64,000 nt of DNA from Periplaneta americana (lineage: Eukaryota > Arthropoda > Insecta > Blattodea > Blattidae), in NCBI RefSeq assembly GCF_040183065.1, contig NC_091130.1:22682859-22746858 (forward strand), written 5' to 3'. Shown here one piece after another: positions 1 through 11,219 of the stretch. Each line of letters starts with the position of its first letter. Positions within the stretch are counted from its first letter, which is position 1. The notes beneath the pieces are model-generated. The model was not told where the DNA came from. It did no database searches and worked only from the letters and a program-made list of their open reading frames with translations. The position numbers and the translations under genes are program-made.

Positions 1-395
1 TACTGTATAGCAGATACTGTTCATTATTTGGGTTATAGTGGTTTAGTAGATACTTCACTGTGAAGTGGGAAGAACACTTTAACTATCAGGGAGTTAGCAA
101 AAATTAGTCGGAATAAAAATACAACTTGTGTTAGGACCAAGACTGTGGCTTTTTCAAGTAGGAACTGGACAGAAGGCGTAACTATCAGGTGAGGTTAAAA
201 AAGTTGTTAGATTTTCTATTTTAGCCTACAAAAAATAACTGTGTCATAACCAAATTTCTGCCCCTTTGACGCGGAAAGAGGGGAAAAGAACGTATCTACC
301 AGATTATAAAAATGCAGTGAAAGTTTATAACTTTCTAAAAAATATGTATTCCTTGTTAGAAGTAAATTTGTTCCCTGTCGAAATGGAAACAGTAA

Positions 396-787
396 AGGCC
401 CATTCACAATGAAAATTAAACATAACCGTAACATAAACACAGAAGTTTGTGCCCAGGCTACCAAATGGGATCATTCACAATGATTCACATAAGCATTGAC
501 ATAACTTAAACATTACCGTAAGACGTTAACATGAAAGTTTGCAAACTCCAAACTTTCATGCTTATGCTTACGTGATTTGCAAACAGAACACAATCGTGGA
601 GCGTTGAAGTATACGACAGAATATGAGGCAATGGCGTCGTTGTTATGTTTCCATGGTTACCAAGTATGTTTGCTGTTATGTTTATGTTCCCATCGTGAAT
701 GATGGTATGACTTCTTGATTTTACCGTAACGTTTACATTCTTAAGTTGATGCTTACGTTATGTTTAATTTTCATTGTGAATGAGCCT
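396..787. mobile_element. Harbinger-like MITE with TAA duplication
   Basis: The two ends are inverted copies of each other for about 30 bp. The left end reads AGGCCCATTCACAATGAAAA and the right end is its reverse complement with one or two changes. The trinucleotide TAA lies at both flanks (393-395 and 788-790). A 3-bp TAA duplication with GC-rich outermost bases is characteristic of PIF/Harbinger elements, so this 392-bp unit is called a non-autonomous member. The interior has its own hairpin (about 528-562, TGAAAGTTTG facing CAAACTTTCA) and no coding capacity. The family assignment rests only on TSD length and TIR style. Confidence 0.75.
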
Positions 788-966
788 TAACTGTCAGATG
801 ACGGTAATGATTTTTTTTATTTCTAGTTACGAAAGATAAAATATAAGCTGCAATATCCATTACAACCAAGTTTTTACGCTATAGAAGTGGGAAATTAGAG
901 TATACATTACGTATTTTTATAATATAATTATCCTAAATTGTTCTAAAACTATAGGCCTATTCTAAC

Positions 967-1109
967 TGAATAATTTCAAGGAAAAATTGTTCCAAGGTCG
1001 AGTATCGATCCCGGGACCCTTCGCTTGAGCGCACGAACGCTCTCCCGACCGAGCTATCCCAGGAACTACACACGACACCGACGGAACAATTTTTCTTTGA
1101 AATTATTCA
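967..1109 (-). mobile_element. tRNA-like core flanked by 27-bp inverted repeats
   Basis: Arms at 967-993 and 1083-1109 are inverted copies of 27 bp with one mismatch. Between them, on the minus strand (about 1061-994), is a tRNA-like sequence. It has an A-box-like TAGCTCGGTCGGGAGAGC with a 4-bp D stem (GCTC/GAGC), an anticodon-like stem with an 8-base loop, and a B-box-like GGGATCGATACTC. The T stem does not pair well and the anticodon loop is one base too long, so it is a pseudo-tRNA or the head of a tRNA-derived SINE rather than a working tRNA gene. Confidence 0.6.
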
Positions 1110-1774
1110 AACCTGCTTTACAGTGAGCTACTACCTGAAAGTCAGATTTGTATAATATATTCGAACTAATAGTGTGTCTGTTTTACACGCCAGACCTATT
1201 TAATTGTATACTTTAATGTAAGCAAGTATTGATTTCCTCGCGTCAAGGTATTTTCAAAGCGTCATTTCTCATAAACTTGCTGAAAAAAATTAACGAAATT
1301 TTTATACAGATGTCATGTCGTATAAGCGCATATTACGTCATTATTTTTTTCTCATCGCCTATTTCGACAAAAGCTCTATTAATTTCGGGAAGTAGTAAAA
1401 TTGATAATAGTAGGTGTCGGAACTCTGAAGCATATAAGCTACTATCTTTCTCTTGTTCGTAGACAACAAGAAGGCTTTGATCATTGTTAAAATCTCCTTA
1501 CGCGAGATGTCTCGTAGATGACTGATCTGCGCATGGTCGGATTTGAGACTATTTTAACATGCAATATTCTAACATCTACTTTTGTTTTATGTCTGGGTCT
1601 ATTGAAGAGATAAATATTTTCTTATATTTTCCACAAATACCTATATTCAAAAGCTAGTAATTATTTTTAATTTTATTTTATGACATTAGTTTAAAATTTG
1701 TATTTGATAGAGAAAGGAATAAATGTTGACATAATACAATTGTCTACATAAAAAATCTCCTGATACTTTAAGTA

Positions 1775-2015
1775 GGGTAAAGTTGCCTAATTCCGTGATA
1801 TCCCTAATCCCGTGATACTTTTCTAAAATTGAATGTCAGTCAAAACTTTGTCGTTCGACCATAGTGCCAGGCTTGTTTCTCGAAAGAGTGCATCTTTCGT
1901 CTACTTTTGAGACATTGGTGAACTACCTAGCACGATACCCAATCCCATGACATTCAGTGAAAGAAACGTATCACGGAATTAGGGATAAGTATCACGGAAT
2001 TAGGCAACTTTACCC
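1775..2015. mobile_element. MITE with TA duplication and repeated CCGTGATA motif
   Basis: The 241-bp unit starts GGGTAAAGTTGCCTAATTCC and ends with its reverse complement. The inverted repeat extends about 45 bp per arm with one small indel. TA dinucleotides flank it (1773-1774, 2016-2017), as in Tc1/mariner-type MITEs. Each arm contains the word TAAT(T/C)CCGTGATA twice, so the element carries four copies, a possible subterminal transposase-binding motif. It has no coding capacity. Confidence 0.75.
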
Positions 2016-2580
2016 TACAATTTAACAAGACGGAAATAAAGACGAACCTAAAAATAGAAACAAATAGAACACTATGGGAAGTAAGATCGTTTTTGTATTT
2101 TGCTTTCAAATTAACATAAATAAAAACTGGATTTTCTGTACAAATTCTTCGTTTTTTTCCTACAGTTATGTAGCTCAAATAATGGCAGAAATTTCTTAAG
2201 ATAAATAAATAATGTCATAGACTAAATTTTATTGGGCCTACTTTACTCAAAAAATTATCGATTTCTTACGAATCTTTTGTCTTCTATTGGTATATCGAAC
2301 CCAGTATTTTCTGCCTGACAATATTTCAACAACGTAGCTGACATTTCGGAAATATTTTCTGAGTCACTCTATTAGTAATAACCATTGAAAAGAAGTATTA
2401 GGGTCTATACACATGCAATCATTAGTCTATTATTTCAACCACGCTATTTCATTGAAGTATTGTTTCCGAGATCTAGAGCTTGTGAAGTTTCGTAGTTTTT
2501 ATTACTATAGAATTAGAACCTACCTTATATGTGTGCAGTTCCTAGTAGAGATGCCCTTTAAATTTTATGATGCTGTGTTA

Positions 2581-3199
2581 CTGGAGAACAGTAACAAATA
2601 ATATAAATGGTATTCGGGAGGAAATTAAACGCAGAATAAATATGGGAAATGCCTATTATTATTCGGTTGAGAAGCTTTTGTCATCTAGTCTGCTGTCAAA
2701 AAATCTGAAAGTTAGAATTTATAAAATAGTTATATTACCGGTTGTTCTGTATGGCTGTGAAACTTGGACTCTCACTTTGAGAGAGGAACAGAGATTAAGG
2801 ATGTTTGAGAATAAGGTTCTCAAGAAAATATTTGATGCCAAGAGGGATGAAGTTACAGGAGAATGGAGAAAGTTACACAACGCAGAGCTGCACGCATTGT
2901 ATTCTTCACTTGACATAATTAGGAACATTAAATCCAGACGTTTGAGATGGGCAGGGCATGTAGCACGTATGGGCGAATCCAGAAATGCATATAGAGTGTT
3001 AGTTGGGAGGCCGGAGGGAAAAAGACCTTTGGGGAGGCCGAGACGTAGATGGGAAGATATTATTAAAATGGATTTGAGGGAGGTGGGATATGGTAGTAGA
3101 GACTGGATTAGTCTTGCTCAAGATAGGGACCGATGGCGGGCTTGTGTGAGGGCGGCAATGAACCTCCGGGTTCCTTAAAAGCCAGTAAGTAAGTATGTA
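2581..3199 (+). pseudogene. RTE retrotransposon, 5'-truncated copy
   Basis: This is the last fifth of the RTE element found nearly whole at 21025-23970. It reads in one open frame from about 2585 to the stop at 3176-3178. Recognisable blocks in order are [70 protein letters not shown] and the terminal MNLRVP. The reverse transcriptase core and endonuclease are absent. Directly after the stop come a 10-base 3' UTR and a short GTAA tail (3184-3199), the diagnostic 3' end. No target-site duplication was seen. It cannot move by itself. Confidence 0.9.
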
Positions 3200-3599
3200 A
3201 AACAATTTCTAGATGAAGAAGACGAAGAAGAACATTTTTTATTTCTGAGCTATTTTCAATCTATGCCTCTATTTAAACCAAGAAACTGAAAAACGTACAC
3301 AAACATACAAAAATGAAAAATCATACGATTGGCTATTTAATTTCTCAAATTTCTTTAAACCATTAAAAATAAACACAGGAAAGTAAACTGAGACTTTCTT
3401 AGTTTCTAAGGAATTCCACATGTCCTGGAGTTGAGACCACTATAAGTTACTTCCACAGTAAAGTGTCCACGGAGTACTTAACAAGTGGGTTTCTGCAGCA
3501 CTTGAAAGCCTATGTGTGGATATTATAACCATAATATAATTAATAATTGATAAATACCCAAATTTGGAAAATTTTAGTATCAGGAATTTCAAAAATAGC

Positions 3600-3870
3600 G
3601 TTAGGAATTTAATTTTTAAAGAATATATATTGATTTAATATGTATATGTATTTGTATGACTTAAATTGTTAAAATTGAAATTGTATTTTTAAATTTAATT
3701 TATTCCTGTAAATTTTTTTTTCTTGACCCAGTTAGTGTCAAAAAATTATCTTTGTGTTTATCTTTGTGTTCAGATATCTCCCTGAGAACGAGTTTTTTAC
3801 TCCTTCAGGGAAGAACTAAGATTGTATTTCTGTCAATGTTATTTTATTAACAATAAACAATAATGAAAAA
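3600..3870 (+). other. Possible LINE 3' end with terminal hairpin
   Basis: No coding sequence is visible. At 3780-3811 the sequence CCCTGAGAACGAG pairs with CTCCTTCAGGG, a stem-loop built like the one in the 3' UTR of the LINE at 34417-37147. It is followed by an A/T-rich tail with AATAAACAATAA. It may be the 3' UTR of a severely truncated CR1-type copy. The call is an inference from hairpin shape and position only. Confidence 0.3.
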
Positions 3871-3914
3871 ATAGGAAAGAAGATTGAAAAATGCTGGGTT
3901 TGGGGAAAAAAATG

Positions 3915-3972
3915 GAATGAATGAATGAATGAATGAATGAATGAATGAATGAATGAATGAATGAATGAATGA
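3915..3972. repeat. (GAAT)n microsatellite
   Basis: About fourteen uninterrupted GAAT units. The serine/histidine-rich frames on the opposite strand here are translated repeat. Confidence 0.95.
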
Positions 3973-4420
3973 AAAATGTGACTTGTGCGGTTTCTGCAAT
4001 TCACAGTTCAATTGGCTATCACATGAATCGAATTTCAATAATCATATAACTTACTAATACTTCAATAATTTCTCTTCATCCTGCATTCAGCTTATAATGT
4101 TTCTACCTGATGAAATTGTAACATCCATAATCTAGCACATCCAACTTTTGTTCTTTATTGGCTTACTACGTCAGGATTGTTGGATGACACGGTTCTGTAT
4201 GTATTTACAGGTTGATTCCAGATTGCTGTTGCCTGTCTATCTTCACTTGTCAATATTGGGGTTGGTTTATATTCGTACCACTTATCTATCCCAATTTGAT
4301 TCCGACAGATTTGCGATATTACAGTAGATCCGTGTACATACTCCGCCATGTGAATTTATACCTATTCTTTGTGATGAGACGCCTAAAAGGGATTTTCGGA
4401 TATTAGATGTTCTTTAGCCA

Positions 4421-4422
<2 letters not shown>

Positions 4423-4482
<60 letters not shown>
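4423..4482. repeat. (ATT)n microsatellite at an RTE 5' junction
   Basis: About twenty ATT units end seven bases before the truncated 5' end of the next RTE copy. The copy's 3' tail is also followed by TTATTATTACTA, so the RTE sits inside ATT-rich sequence. Confidence 0.95.
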
Positions 4483-4484
<2 letters not shown>

Positions 4485-4488
4485 TACT

Positions 4489-5954
4489 AGGGTGGAAGTG
4501 CATTATATAGCGAAATTTATAAACTTGTAGTTGCTATTTGGGAGAAGGAAATTGTATCAGAACAATGGAAGGAGGCCATAATTGTACCTATTTTTAAAAA
4601 GGGGGACAAAACCAACTGTGGTAACTTTCGAGGAATATCACTTTTGTTGACGTCGTACAAAATTTTGTCCAATATTCTTTTGAGAAGATTAACTCCGTAC
4701 GTAGATGAAATTATTGGGGATCATCAGTGCGGTTTTCGGCGTAATAGATCGACAATTGATCAGATTTTTTGTATTCGACAGATATTGGAGAAAAAATGGG
4801 AGTATAAGGGTAAAATACATCAGTTATTCATAGATTTCAAAAAGGCATATGACTCGGTTAAGAGGGAAGTATTATATGATATTTTTATTGAATTTGGTAT
4901 TCCCAAGAAACTAGTTCGATTAATTAAAATGTGTCTCAGTGAAACATACAGCAGAGTCCGTATAGGTCAGTTTCTATCTGATGCTTTTCCAATTCACTGC
5001 GGGCTAAGGCAGAGAGATGCACTATCACCTTTACTTTTTAACTTCGCTCTAGAATGTGCCATTAGGAAAGTTCAGGATAACAGGCAGGGTTTGGAATTGA
5101 ATGGGTTACATCAGCTTCTTGTCTATGCAGATGACGTGAATATGTTAGGAGAAAATACACAAACGATTAGGGAAAACACGAAAATTTTACTTGAAGCAAG
5201 TAAAGCGATCTGTTTGGAAGTAAATCCCGAAAAGACGAAGTATATGATTATGTCTCGTGACCAGAATATTGTACGAAATGGAAATATAAAAATTGGAGAT
5301 TTATCCTTCGAAGAGGTGGAAAAATTCAAATACCTTGGAGCAACAGTAACAAATGTAAATGATACTCGGGAGGAAATTAAACGCAGAATAAATATGGGAA
5401 ATGCGTGTTATTATTCGGTTGAGAAGCTCTTATCATCCAGTCTGCTCTCCAAAAATCTGAAAGTTAGAATTTATAAAACAATTATATTACCTGTTCTTCT
5501 GTATGGTTGTGAAACTTGGACTCTCACTCTGAGAGAGGAACATAGGTTCAGGGTGTTTGAGAATAAGGTGCTTAGGAAAATATTTGGGGCTAAGCGGGAT
5601 GAAGCTACAGGAGAATGGAGAAAGTTACACAACACAGAACTGCACGCATTTTATTCTTCACCTGACATAATTAGGAACTTAAAATCCAGACGTTTGAGAT
5701 GGGCAGGGCATGTAGCACGTATGGGCGAATCCAGAAATGCATATAGAGTGTTAGTTGGGAGACCGGAGGGAAAAAGACCTTTGGGAAGGCCGAGACGTAG
5801 ATGGGAGGATAATATTAAAATGGATTTGAGGGAGGTGGGCTGTGATGATAGAGACTGGATTAATCTTGCACAGGATAGGAACCGATGGCGGGCTTATGTG
5901 AGGGCGGCAATGAACCTTCGGGTTCCTTAAAAGCCATTTGTAAGTAAGTAAGTA
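4489..5954 (+). pseudogene. RTE retrotransposon, 5'-truncated, reverse transcriptase intact in frame
   Basis: A continuous open frame of about 480 codons (4491-5930) with no native start codon covers most of the reverse transcriptase and the C-terminal domain. Visible motifs are [42 protein letters not shown] (first catalytic Asp) and [12 protein letters not shown] (catalytic Asp pair). The usual [14 protein letters not shown] block here reads [14 protein letters not shown], so a Gly in a conserved turn is replaced by Arg. The amino-terminal endonuclease is missing. After the stop come AAGCCATTTG and a GTAA tail. The open frame suggests a fairly young insertion, but without endonuclease and 5' sequence it is defective. 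Confidence 0.93.
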
Positions 5955-5974
5955 TTATTATTACTAAATCTTAA

Positions 5975-6250
5975 GTAGGACATCAAGGGGGATAAAACCA
6001 GGGACTATTTCTTGAGCATTCTGAGCTTTCACATTCCAACTAAAGATATAAAGCTCACAAGCAAGATTAATCCACTCTCTACAATTATATCCCACCTCAT
6101 TCAAATCCATTTTAATATTATCCTCCCATCTACGTCTCGGCTTCTCCAAAGGTATTTTTCCCTAAGTTCTCCAAGTAACATTTTATATGAATTTCTGGAT
6201 TCACCCGTAAGTGCTACATGTCCTATCCATCTCAAACGTCATGTTTTTTG
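5975..6250 (-). pseudogene. RTE relict, old and divergent
   Basis: The minus strand matches the RTE C-terminal region ([23 protein letters not shown]). It has many more differences from the other copies and lost its 3' end. It lies tail-to-tail with the plus-strand copy that ends at 5954, so the two form a large imperfect inverted repeat with about 20 bp between them. Reading beyond the short open stretch needs frameshifts. Confidence 0.75.
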
Positions 6251-6426
6251 TGGTCGTTGTCTTTCTCTTCTCTCAAGGGGAGAGGGCATCGAAAACGCAT
6301 TGTTTTAAGTAGTCTTTCTTCGCTCATACTAAATTAAGCTAATTATTTTTACTGAATTTATACTAAACTCAGTGCTGTACACAGGATTTAGTTGAGAGGA
6401 GAGTTATTATTAAAATTGTTTACAAT

Positions 6427-6917
6427 AATTGAAGTGTTCAGAACCATAGCGGGGTCCACATCTGTGCAGTAACGGTGGCCCGGGTTCGATTCCCGGTCGG
6501 GGCAAGTTACCTGGTTAAGGTTTTTCCGGGGTTTTCCCTCAACCCAATATGAGCAAATGCTGGGTAACTTTCGTTGTTTAACCTCGGACTCATTTCACCG
6601 GCATTATCACCTTCATCTCATTCAGACGCGAAATATAACCTAAGCTATTGATAAAGCGTCGTAAAATAACCTACTAAAATAAAAAAAAAACATAGTGGGC
6701 CAAACGCCATTTACTAAAACCGTAGAAAACAAGGTTTAAATTAAGTTTTTACCATAATTCAATGGAAACATATAGCAAGTAATATTAAAGTATACACATT
6801 AAAACTAAATGATATGTCAATCTTCATTAATCCATGGTATTCACTTAACTTTAACCCTTGCTTTCTCCGTTTTTAATAAATGGCGCTTGGCCCACTATGG
6901 CTCTGAACCCTTCAATT
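6427..6917. mobile_element. MITE-like inverted-repeat element interrupted by a SINE
   Basis: If the SINE at about 6450-6692 is removed, the left arm (AATTGAAGTGTTCAGAACC, then ATAGTGGGCCAAACGCCATT) is an inverted copy of the right arm (about 6850-6917) over about 70 bp. CATAG occurs on both sides of the SINE and is its likely target duplication. The repaired element would be about 250 bp. The superfamily cannot be assigned because no clear outer TSD is visible. Confidence 0.65.
6450..6692 (+). mobile_element. tRNA-derived SINE (same family as 57422-57672), A-box deleted
   Basis: A pol III B box (GGGTTCGATTCCCGG, 6482-6496) is followed by a body with TTACCTGGTTAAGG, AATGCTGGGTAACTTTCG and ATTTCACCGGCATTATCACC, ending in a run of A. 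Compared with the copy at 57422, about 25 bp between the A and B boxes are missing, so its internal promoter is probably dead. Confidence 0.85.
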
Positions 6918-6951
6918 TACATTATCGGTATTTTAAATGTTATGTACGGGA

Positions 6952-6992
<41 letters not shown>

Positions 6993-7085
6993 TATTGCTC
7001 AGGATAGGGACCAATGGCGGGCTTATGTGAGGACGGCAATGAACCTCCGGGTTCCTTAAAAGCCAGTAAGTAAGTAAGTAAGTAT
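6952..7085 (+). pseudogene. (ATT)n followed by an RTE 3'-end fragment
   Basis: About 14 ATT units (6952-6994) run directly into the last 70 bp of the RTE frame (AQDRDQWRAYVRTAMNLRVP, stop) and its GTAA tail (7063-7085). It is one of the most extreme 5' truncations in the window and another junction with an ATT microsatellite. Confidence 0.88.
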
Positions 7086-7227
7086 TACCATTATGTTACA
7101 ATATATTTATTAATATTATATTCATGAATATCCTTACAACATTTTTGACACAATATTTTCACAGCTGTCCAATTTTTTACAAATTTTAAAATTCTGTTTA
7201 ATGTTGTATACATCCAAAAAAAGCTTG

Positions 7228-7250
7228 TATTATTATTGTTATTATTATTA

Positions 7251-7310
<60 letters not shown>
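7228..7310. repeat. (ATT)n microsatellite
   Basis: About 27 ATT units with GTT and TCA interruptions near the left end. The poly-Asn and poly-Ile frames here are translated repeat. Confidence 0.95.
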
Positions 7311-7311
<1 letters not shown>

Positions 7312-7674
7312 ACTTACACAATAATCATTTATATAGGCTATGTTTAGTGAACGGTTATTTGTATAGGATAGATAAGACACTTTACTTTACATAACAGGAA
7401 AATACATGGAAACAATCAAATATATTGAAATAAATTTAATTAAACCCAATAATAGAACTCAGCAAGGATGAAGAATGAAACTGGCGTGATGAATATATTG
7501 AAGGAGGGGTAGGAGGACTATGCCTTATGTCGATGTAGATTTTGTTACTCTGATAGTGAAAAATTAGAGAATGGAAAACGATTATGAATAAAAAAAATCT
7601 CAAATCTAAATATGCTATTTTTTTAAGTCAAAGGGGCTTCTGACCCTATAATCCCCCCTTGCGCATGCCCCTGA

Positions 7675-8110
7675 CAAAACTCCTTGTGCACTAATTGCCA
7701 GATGTCTTCGTTTCTAATCCTTTCTAATCTTGGTTCCATTGCAGATCGTCTGAAATAATCTAGGACTATCTGAGTTGACTAATTTCTTCGCTATCTTTTT
7801 TTAATTTGTCATTCTTCACATCCGTTTGCCATTGGTACTTTTCACAGTGGATTCATAAATATGTGTTGTCGTTATTACCCTGAGGTTTTTTGCCATAGCT
7901 AGAGTAGAATTTAATTCACCTATAATCTTCATGGCGCTAATTTATTTATCCTTTAACTTACCATTTCCTCCAACATCCCTTGTGTTGTAGAATGTAACCC
8001 CTAAGCATGCTAAATGTCTATGAACTTTTATTTTAATATTTTCATCTACCTACGCGCATTATAGCCTATTTTGTTTTGATCCAGTTTATTGTTAGACCCT
8101 ATTTTGTGTA
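7675..8110 (-). pseudogene. RTE-like LINE relict, second lineage
   Basis: The minus strand contains scattered blocks of the region after the reverse transcriptase core of RTE-type elements: GLTINWIKTK, AMKIIGELNSTLAM, and, in one clean stretch, LDYFRRSAMEPRLERIRNED followed by IWQLVHKE. Stops and frame changes separate the blocks. The RLERIRNEDIW block is different from the main RTE family here, so it belongs to another lineage. It has no tail or TSD and is clearly ancient. Confidence 0.7.
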
Positions 8111-8484
8111 GACATATTCTTCGAGTTACAAATCATTAAAGAAAATGCAATGAATGACGCAAATTCAAACGTTTATTATAGCATAGACAACTTTTGTGAC
8201 ATAATCTCTCGGATAAAAACGCCAGAATGAAAAACAGAGAAGCTAAAACAATGAAATCGAACATTAAAAATCGTAGTATTAATTTTAGCGGCCGGATAGA
8301 GTTTCTATGGCAACGTGCAAATGAAAGTAAGGAAGAATGTTGCTTTTTTATGACCTGCACATGATTTGGAATGTCGTATTCTGGAAACGTCAAGAGATCG
8401 AGTTTCTTTACAACAACTATGATTGAAATAATATAATGTTTTTATTTACACTGCAAGTGGGCAAGCATCCGGTGGCAGTGGTAC

Positions 8485-8574
8485 ACACAATTTAAACAAT
8501 AACTTACACAATAAAATTACAATACACAATACAATTATATAATACACATTATAACTAGATACACAATACAATAA
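8485..8574. repeat. Degenerate ATACACAATACAATTA repeat, left part
   Basis: Loose repeats of the 16-mer ATACACAATACAATTA. The same repeat continues directly after the Helitron (9564-about 9640), so the Helitron split a single array. Confidence 0.7.
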
Positions 8575-9563
8575 TCTATACTACTAATAAATCTGTAGCC
8601 GAAATTTTTCTGGTAATTTTCGATTTTCCAAAAATAATTGGTCCTAACATATATAATTAACCGCCCTGAAACCGAAAATCGTTTTTTTTTTATTTTTGTT
8701 TGTAACTTATGTCTGTCTGTCTGCCTAGTTGTTTGTTACCTTTTCACGCGATAATGGCTGAACGGATTGCGATGAAAATTGGAATATAAATTAAGTTCGT
8801 TGTAACTTAGAATTTAGGCTATATGGCATTCAAAATATTTTATTTAAAAGGGGGTTATAAGGGGGCTTGAATTAAATAAATCGAAATATCTCCCTTATTA
8901 TTAATTTTCATGAAAAATATTACATAACAGAAGTTTCTTTGAAAATAATTTCCGATAAGTTTTATTCCATGCAAAATTTTGATAGGACCGATATTTAATG
9001 AGATAAAAAGTTTCAGAATTACAATAACAACGCCATCTAAGGCGGTGTAATGAAATAAAAAAACAAATGACTTCATCTATAAGGGGCCTTGGAAAACAAC
9101 AATCGAAAGCTATGAAACATAGCCTACAGAGAATGTTTCTGTGTTCGTATGAAGTAATATCGGAAGCTAAATTAACCGATTTGTATAATTAATTATTAAT
9201 TCACCATTGGAAAGCGTAGTTTCTCTAGATGTACATACTGCTATAATGTTATTACAGTAACTTCTGAGTGAATCGAGGACAGGTAAGATTAAAATAGCTT
9301 CTAATGCACGGAAAACTTGATAGGCTATTCTGTACATTCGTTTTCTGTATTTCCTAAAATAATTTTTATGATCGAATGATTGGTCTCTGGATCAAAATGA
9401 TCCCATTTTAATTTTTTTAATACAATTTAAATTAAGTAACATAATAAACGATATATCCTTCTATGAAACACGAATGTTCCCTGGATCAAACGTCCTATTT
9501 TAATTATGTAATTATTTTGTATTAATTTCTAACGGGTGCAGCGGAGCGCACGGGTACGGCTAG
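8575..9563 (+). mobile_element. Non-autonomous Helitron, copy 1
   Basis: The element starts TCTATACTACTAATAAATCT and ends GGTACGGCTAG, is flanked by A and T with no duplication, and has a hairpin (GTGC...GCAC with inner GC/GC) about 13 bases before the 3' end. TC at the 5' end, CTAG at the 3' end, insertion between A and T, and a subterminal hairpin are the defining Helitron features. It has no Rep/helicase coding sequence. A second copy in opposite orientation is at 31685-32762 and defines the same two ends. It includes the sequence GGCTGAACGGATTG and mixed stretches of TCTG repeats. Confidence 0.85.
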
Positions 9564-9640
9564 TATACACAATACAATTAGAATACACAATACAATTATA
9601 CACAATAATTACAATTAATAATACATAAAATAACCTAACT
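9564..9640. repeat. Degenerate ATACACAATACAATTA repeat, right part
   Basis: Continuation of the 16-bp repeat interrupted by the Helitron. At least three units are readable. Confidence 0.7.
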
Positions 9641-9760
9641 ATAAGTGACCCTAATTTTACATTACAACCTACATATGAATAGGTCCTAAATAAGTTTCAT
9701 ATTGGTACTGATAATAATCTTTCACTTTACTCTCGTCTCACTCACTATACTGGCACTATG

Positions 9761-9853
9761 ACACATTTCATTGACACTTTAGAACACATTTCACTGACAC
9801 TATATAAAACATTTCACTGACACTATAGAACACATTTCATTGACACTATAAAT
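9761..9853. repeat. Four tandem copies of a 23-bp unit
   Basis: Unit consensus ACACATTTCACTGACACTATA plus two variable bases. Looser CACTGA-containing sequence continues to about 9935. Confidence 0.85.
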
Positions 9854-10071
9854 TATCACTGATCGGAACTATTCACTGCACTGTAAAACCATAACTTCAC
9901 TGACTCACCACGCTTCACTGATACAACAGCTGAAATAAGACAAATACTTACACCCTTATTCATACTTATAAACAGAACTACATTTAAACTAAACATTTCT
10001 AGTCTAATGGATTATTTAGAACTACGTCGCGAACCAACTGAGTTTGAAGACCTTGAGAACCACGACTTAGT

Positions 10072-10221
<150 letters not shown>

Positions 10222-10224
10222 TAA

Positions 10225-10442
10225 TGATTTATTTTAACTGGCAGAGTTAAGGCCATTCGGCCTTCTCTTCTACTCAACCAGTATGATAGAAAATTACTAC
10301 ATTGCTATGGATATAACATAATTAATACAATACAATACAATTCAAAGCAATACAGTACTACAATACAAGGCAATATAATACATAACTAATATAATACAAT
10401 GACAATTCTTTTTTATCTTCACAACACCAATAAAATAATTAT

Positions 10443-10475
<33 letters not shown>

Positions 10476-11215
10476 GTAATAGTAATAATAGTCATAACTA
10501 AATTAAATTAAATTATTCGAAAAAAATCGAAAAATCGAAAGAGAATTGGGAGGACAAATTTAAAAGGTACGCAAAACGCGTCCTTGCAAGGGGTTGAGGG
10601 CTGTACAAAACTAAATATGTGAGCTCCAAGCCTGTTGGCCACTAGTCTCACTCCGGGTTACGCTGCTCTACTGAAGGAGCTCTAGAAAATTTTGAAGGGG
10701 AAGCCGAAATTGGACGTAACCTCTTAGGTACCACATACGCGAGGGGGACTGAGATTTGATCAAGTGATCACGGAACGGGGCGAGGAGGAGATGGCTGGTG
10801 TTTGCCGTTAGGATGGCGAGACGCTGTCATTATTAATCTCGATCACAATTATAACTTCAATAAAATTTGACTGCGCCCGTAAGAAATCATTTAGCCTTTT
10901 CTTGAAAGTGGTTATTGTCTGGCAGCCCCTAATCTTCTGAGGTAGAGAATTCCATTCACGGGGGACTGAGACAGTAAAAGAGGATGAATAGTGGGATGTT
11001 CTATGGACAGCAATTGCTAGGATTTGGCTCTCCTGTGACTTCGTGTTTAGATTGTGATTGGAGGATAAGTAGTTAAACCGGGAACGAAGATAATTTGGAA
11101 TAGAAGTGTGGAGAACTCGAAACAGAAGAGAGAGCGAATGAAGTGTTCTACGGTTACTAAGTTGCAGCCAGGATTTACAGCCTTGCGAAAGTAAAAGTGA
11201 AGATAACTATGTTTT
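10225..11215 (-). pseudogene. CR1/Jockey-type LINE, 3' part
   Basis: An uninterrupted minus-strand frame from about 11212 to a stop at 10808-10810 reads LQLSNRRTLHSLSLLFRVLH, TSIPNYLRSRFNYLS, VPREWNSLPQKIRG, TTFKKRLNDFL. This is the conserved C-terminus of CR1/Jockey-type ORF2 proteins and aligns block by block with the fragment at 25365-25919. Everything upstream of this C-terminal part is missing. The 3' UTR includes a run of ATACA repeats (minus strand TGTAT) at about 10325-10400 and ends near a hairpin (AAGGCC / GGCCTT, 10248-10263), as in the other family member. A 5'-truncated, dead copy. Confidence 0.82.
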
Positions 11216-11219
11216 AATA

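Noticed and set aside
994..1061. Functional tRNA gene
   Set aside because: Poor T stem, 8-base anticodon loop and enclosing inverted repeat.
3241..3527. Possible gene between RTE copy and LINE end
   Set aside because: No frame of note and no splice-like structure.
7091..7380. Poly-Asn and poly-Ile frames at ATT microsatellites (also near 9999-10277 and 49560-49682)
   Set aside because: Translated trinucleotide repeats.
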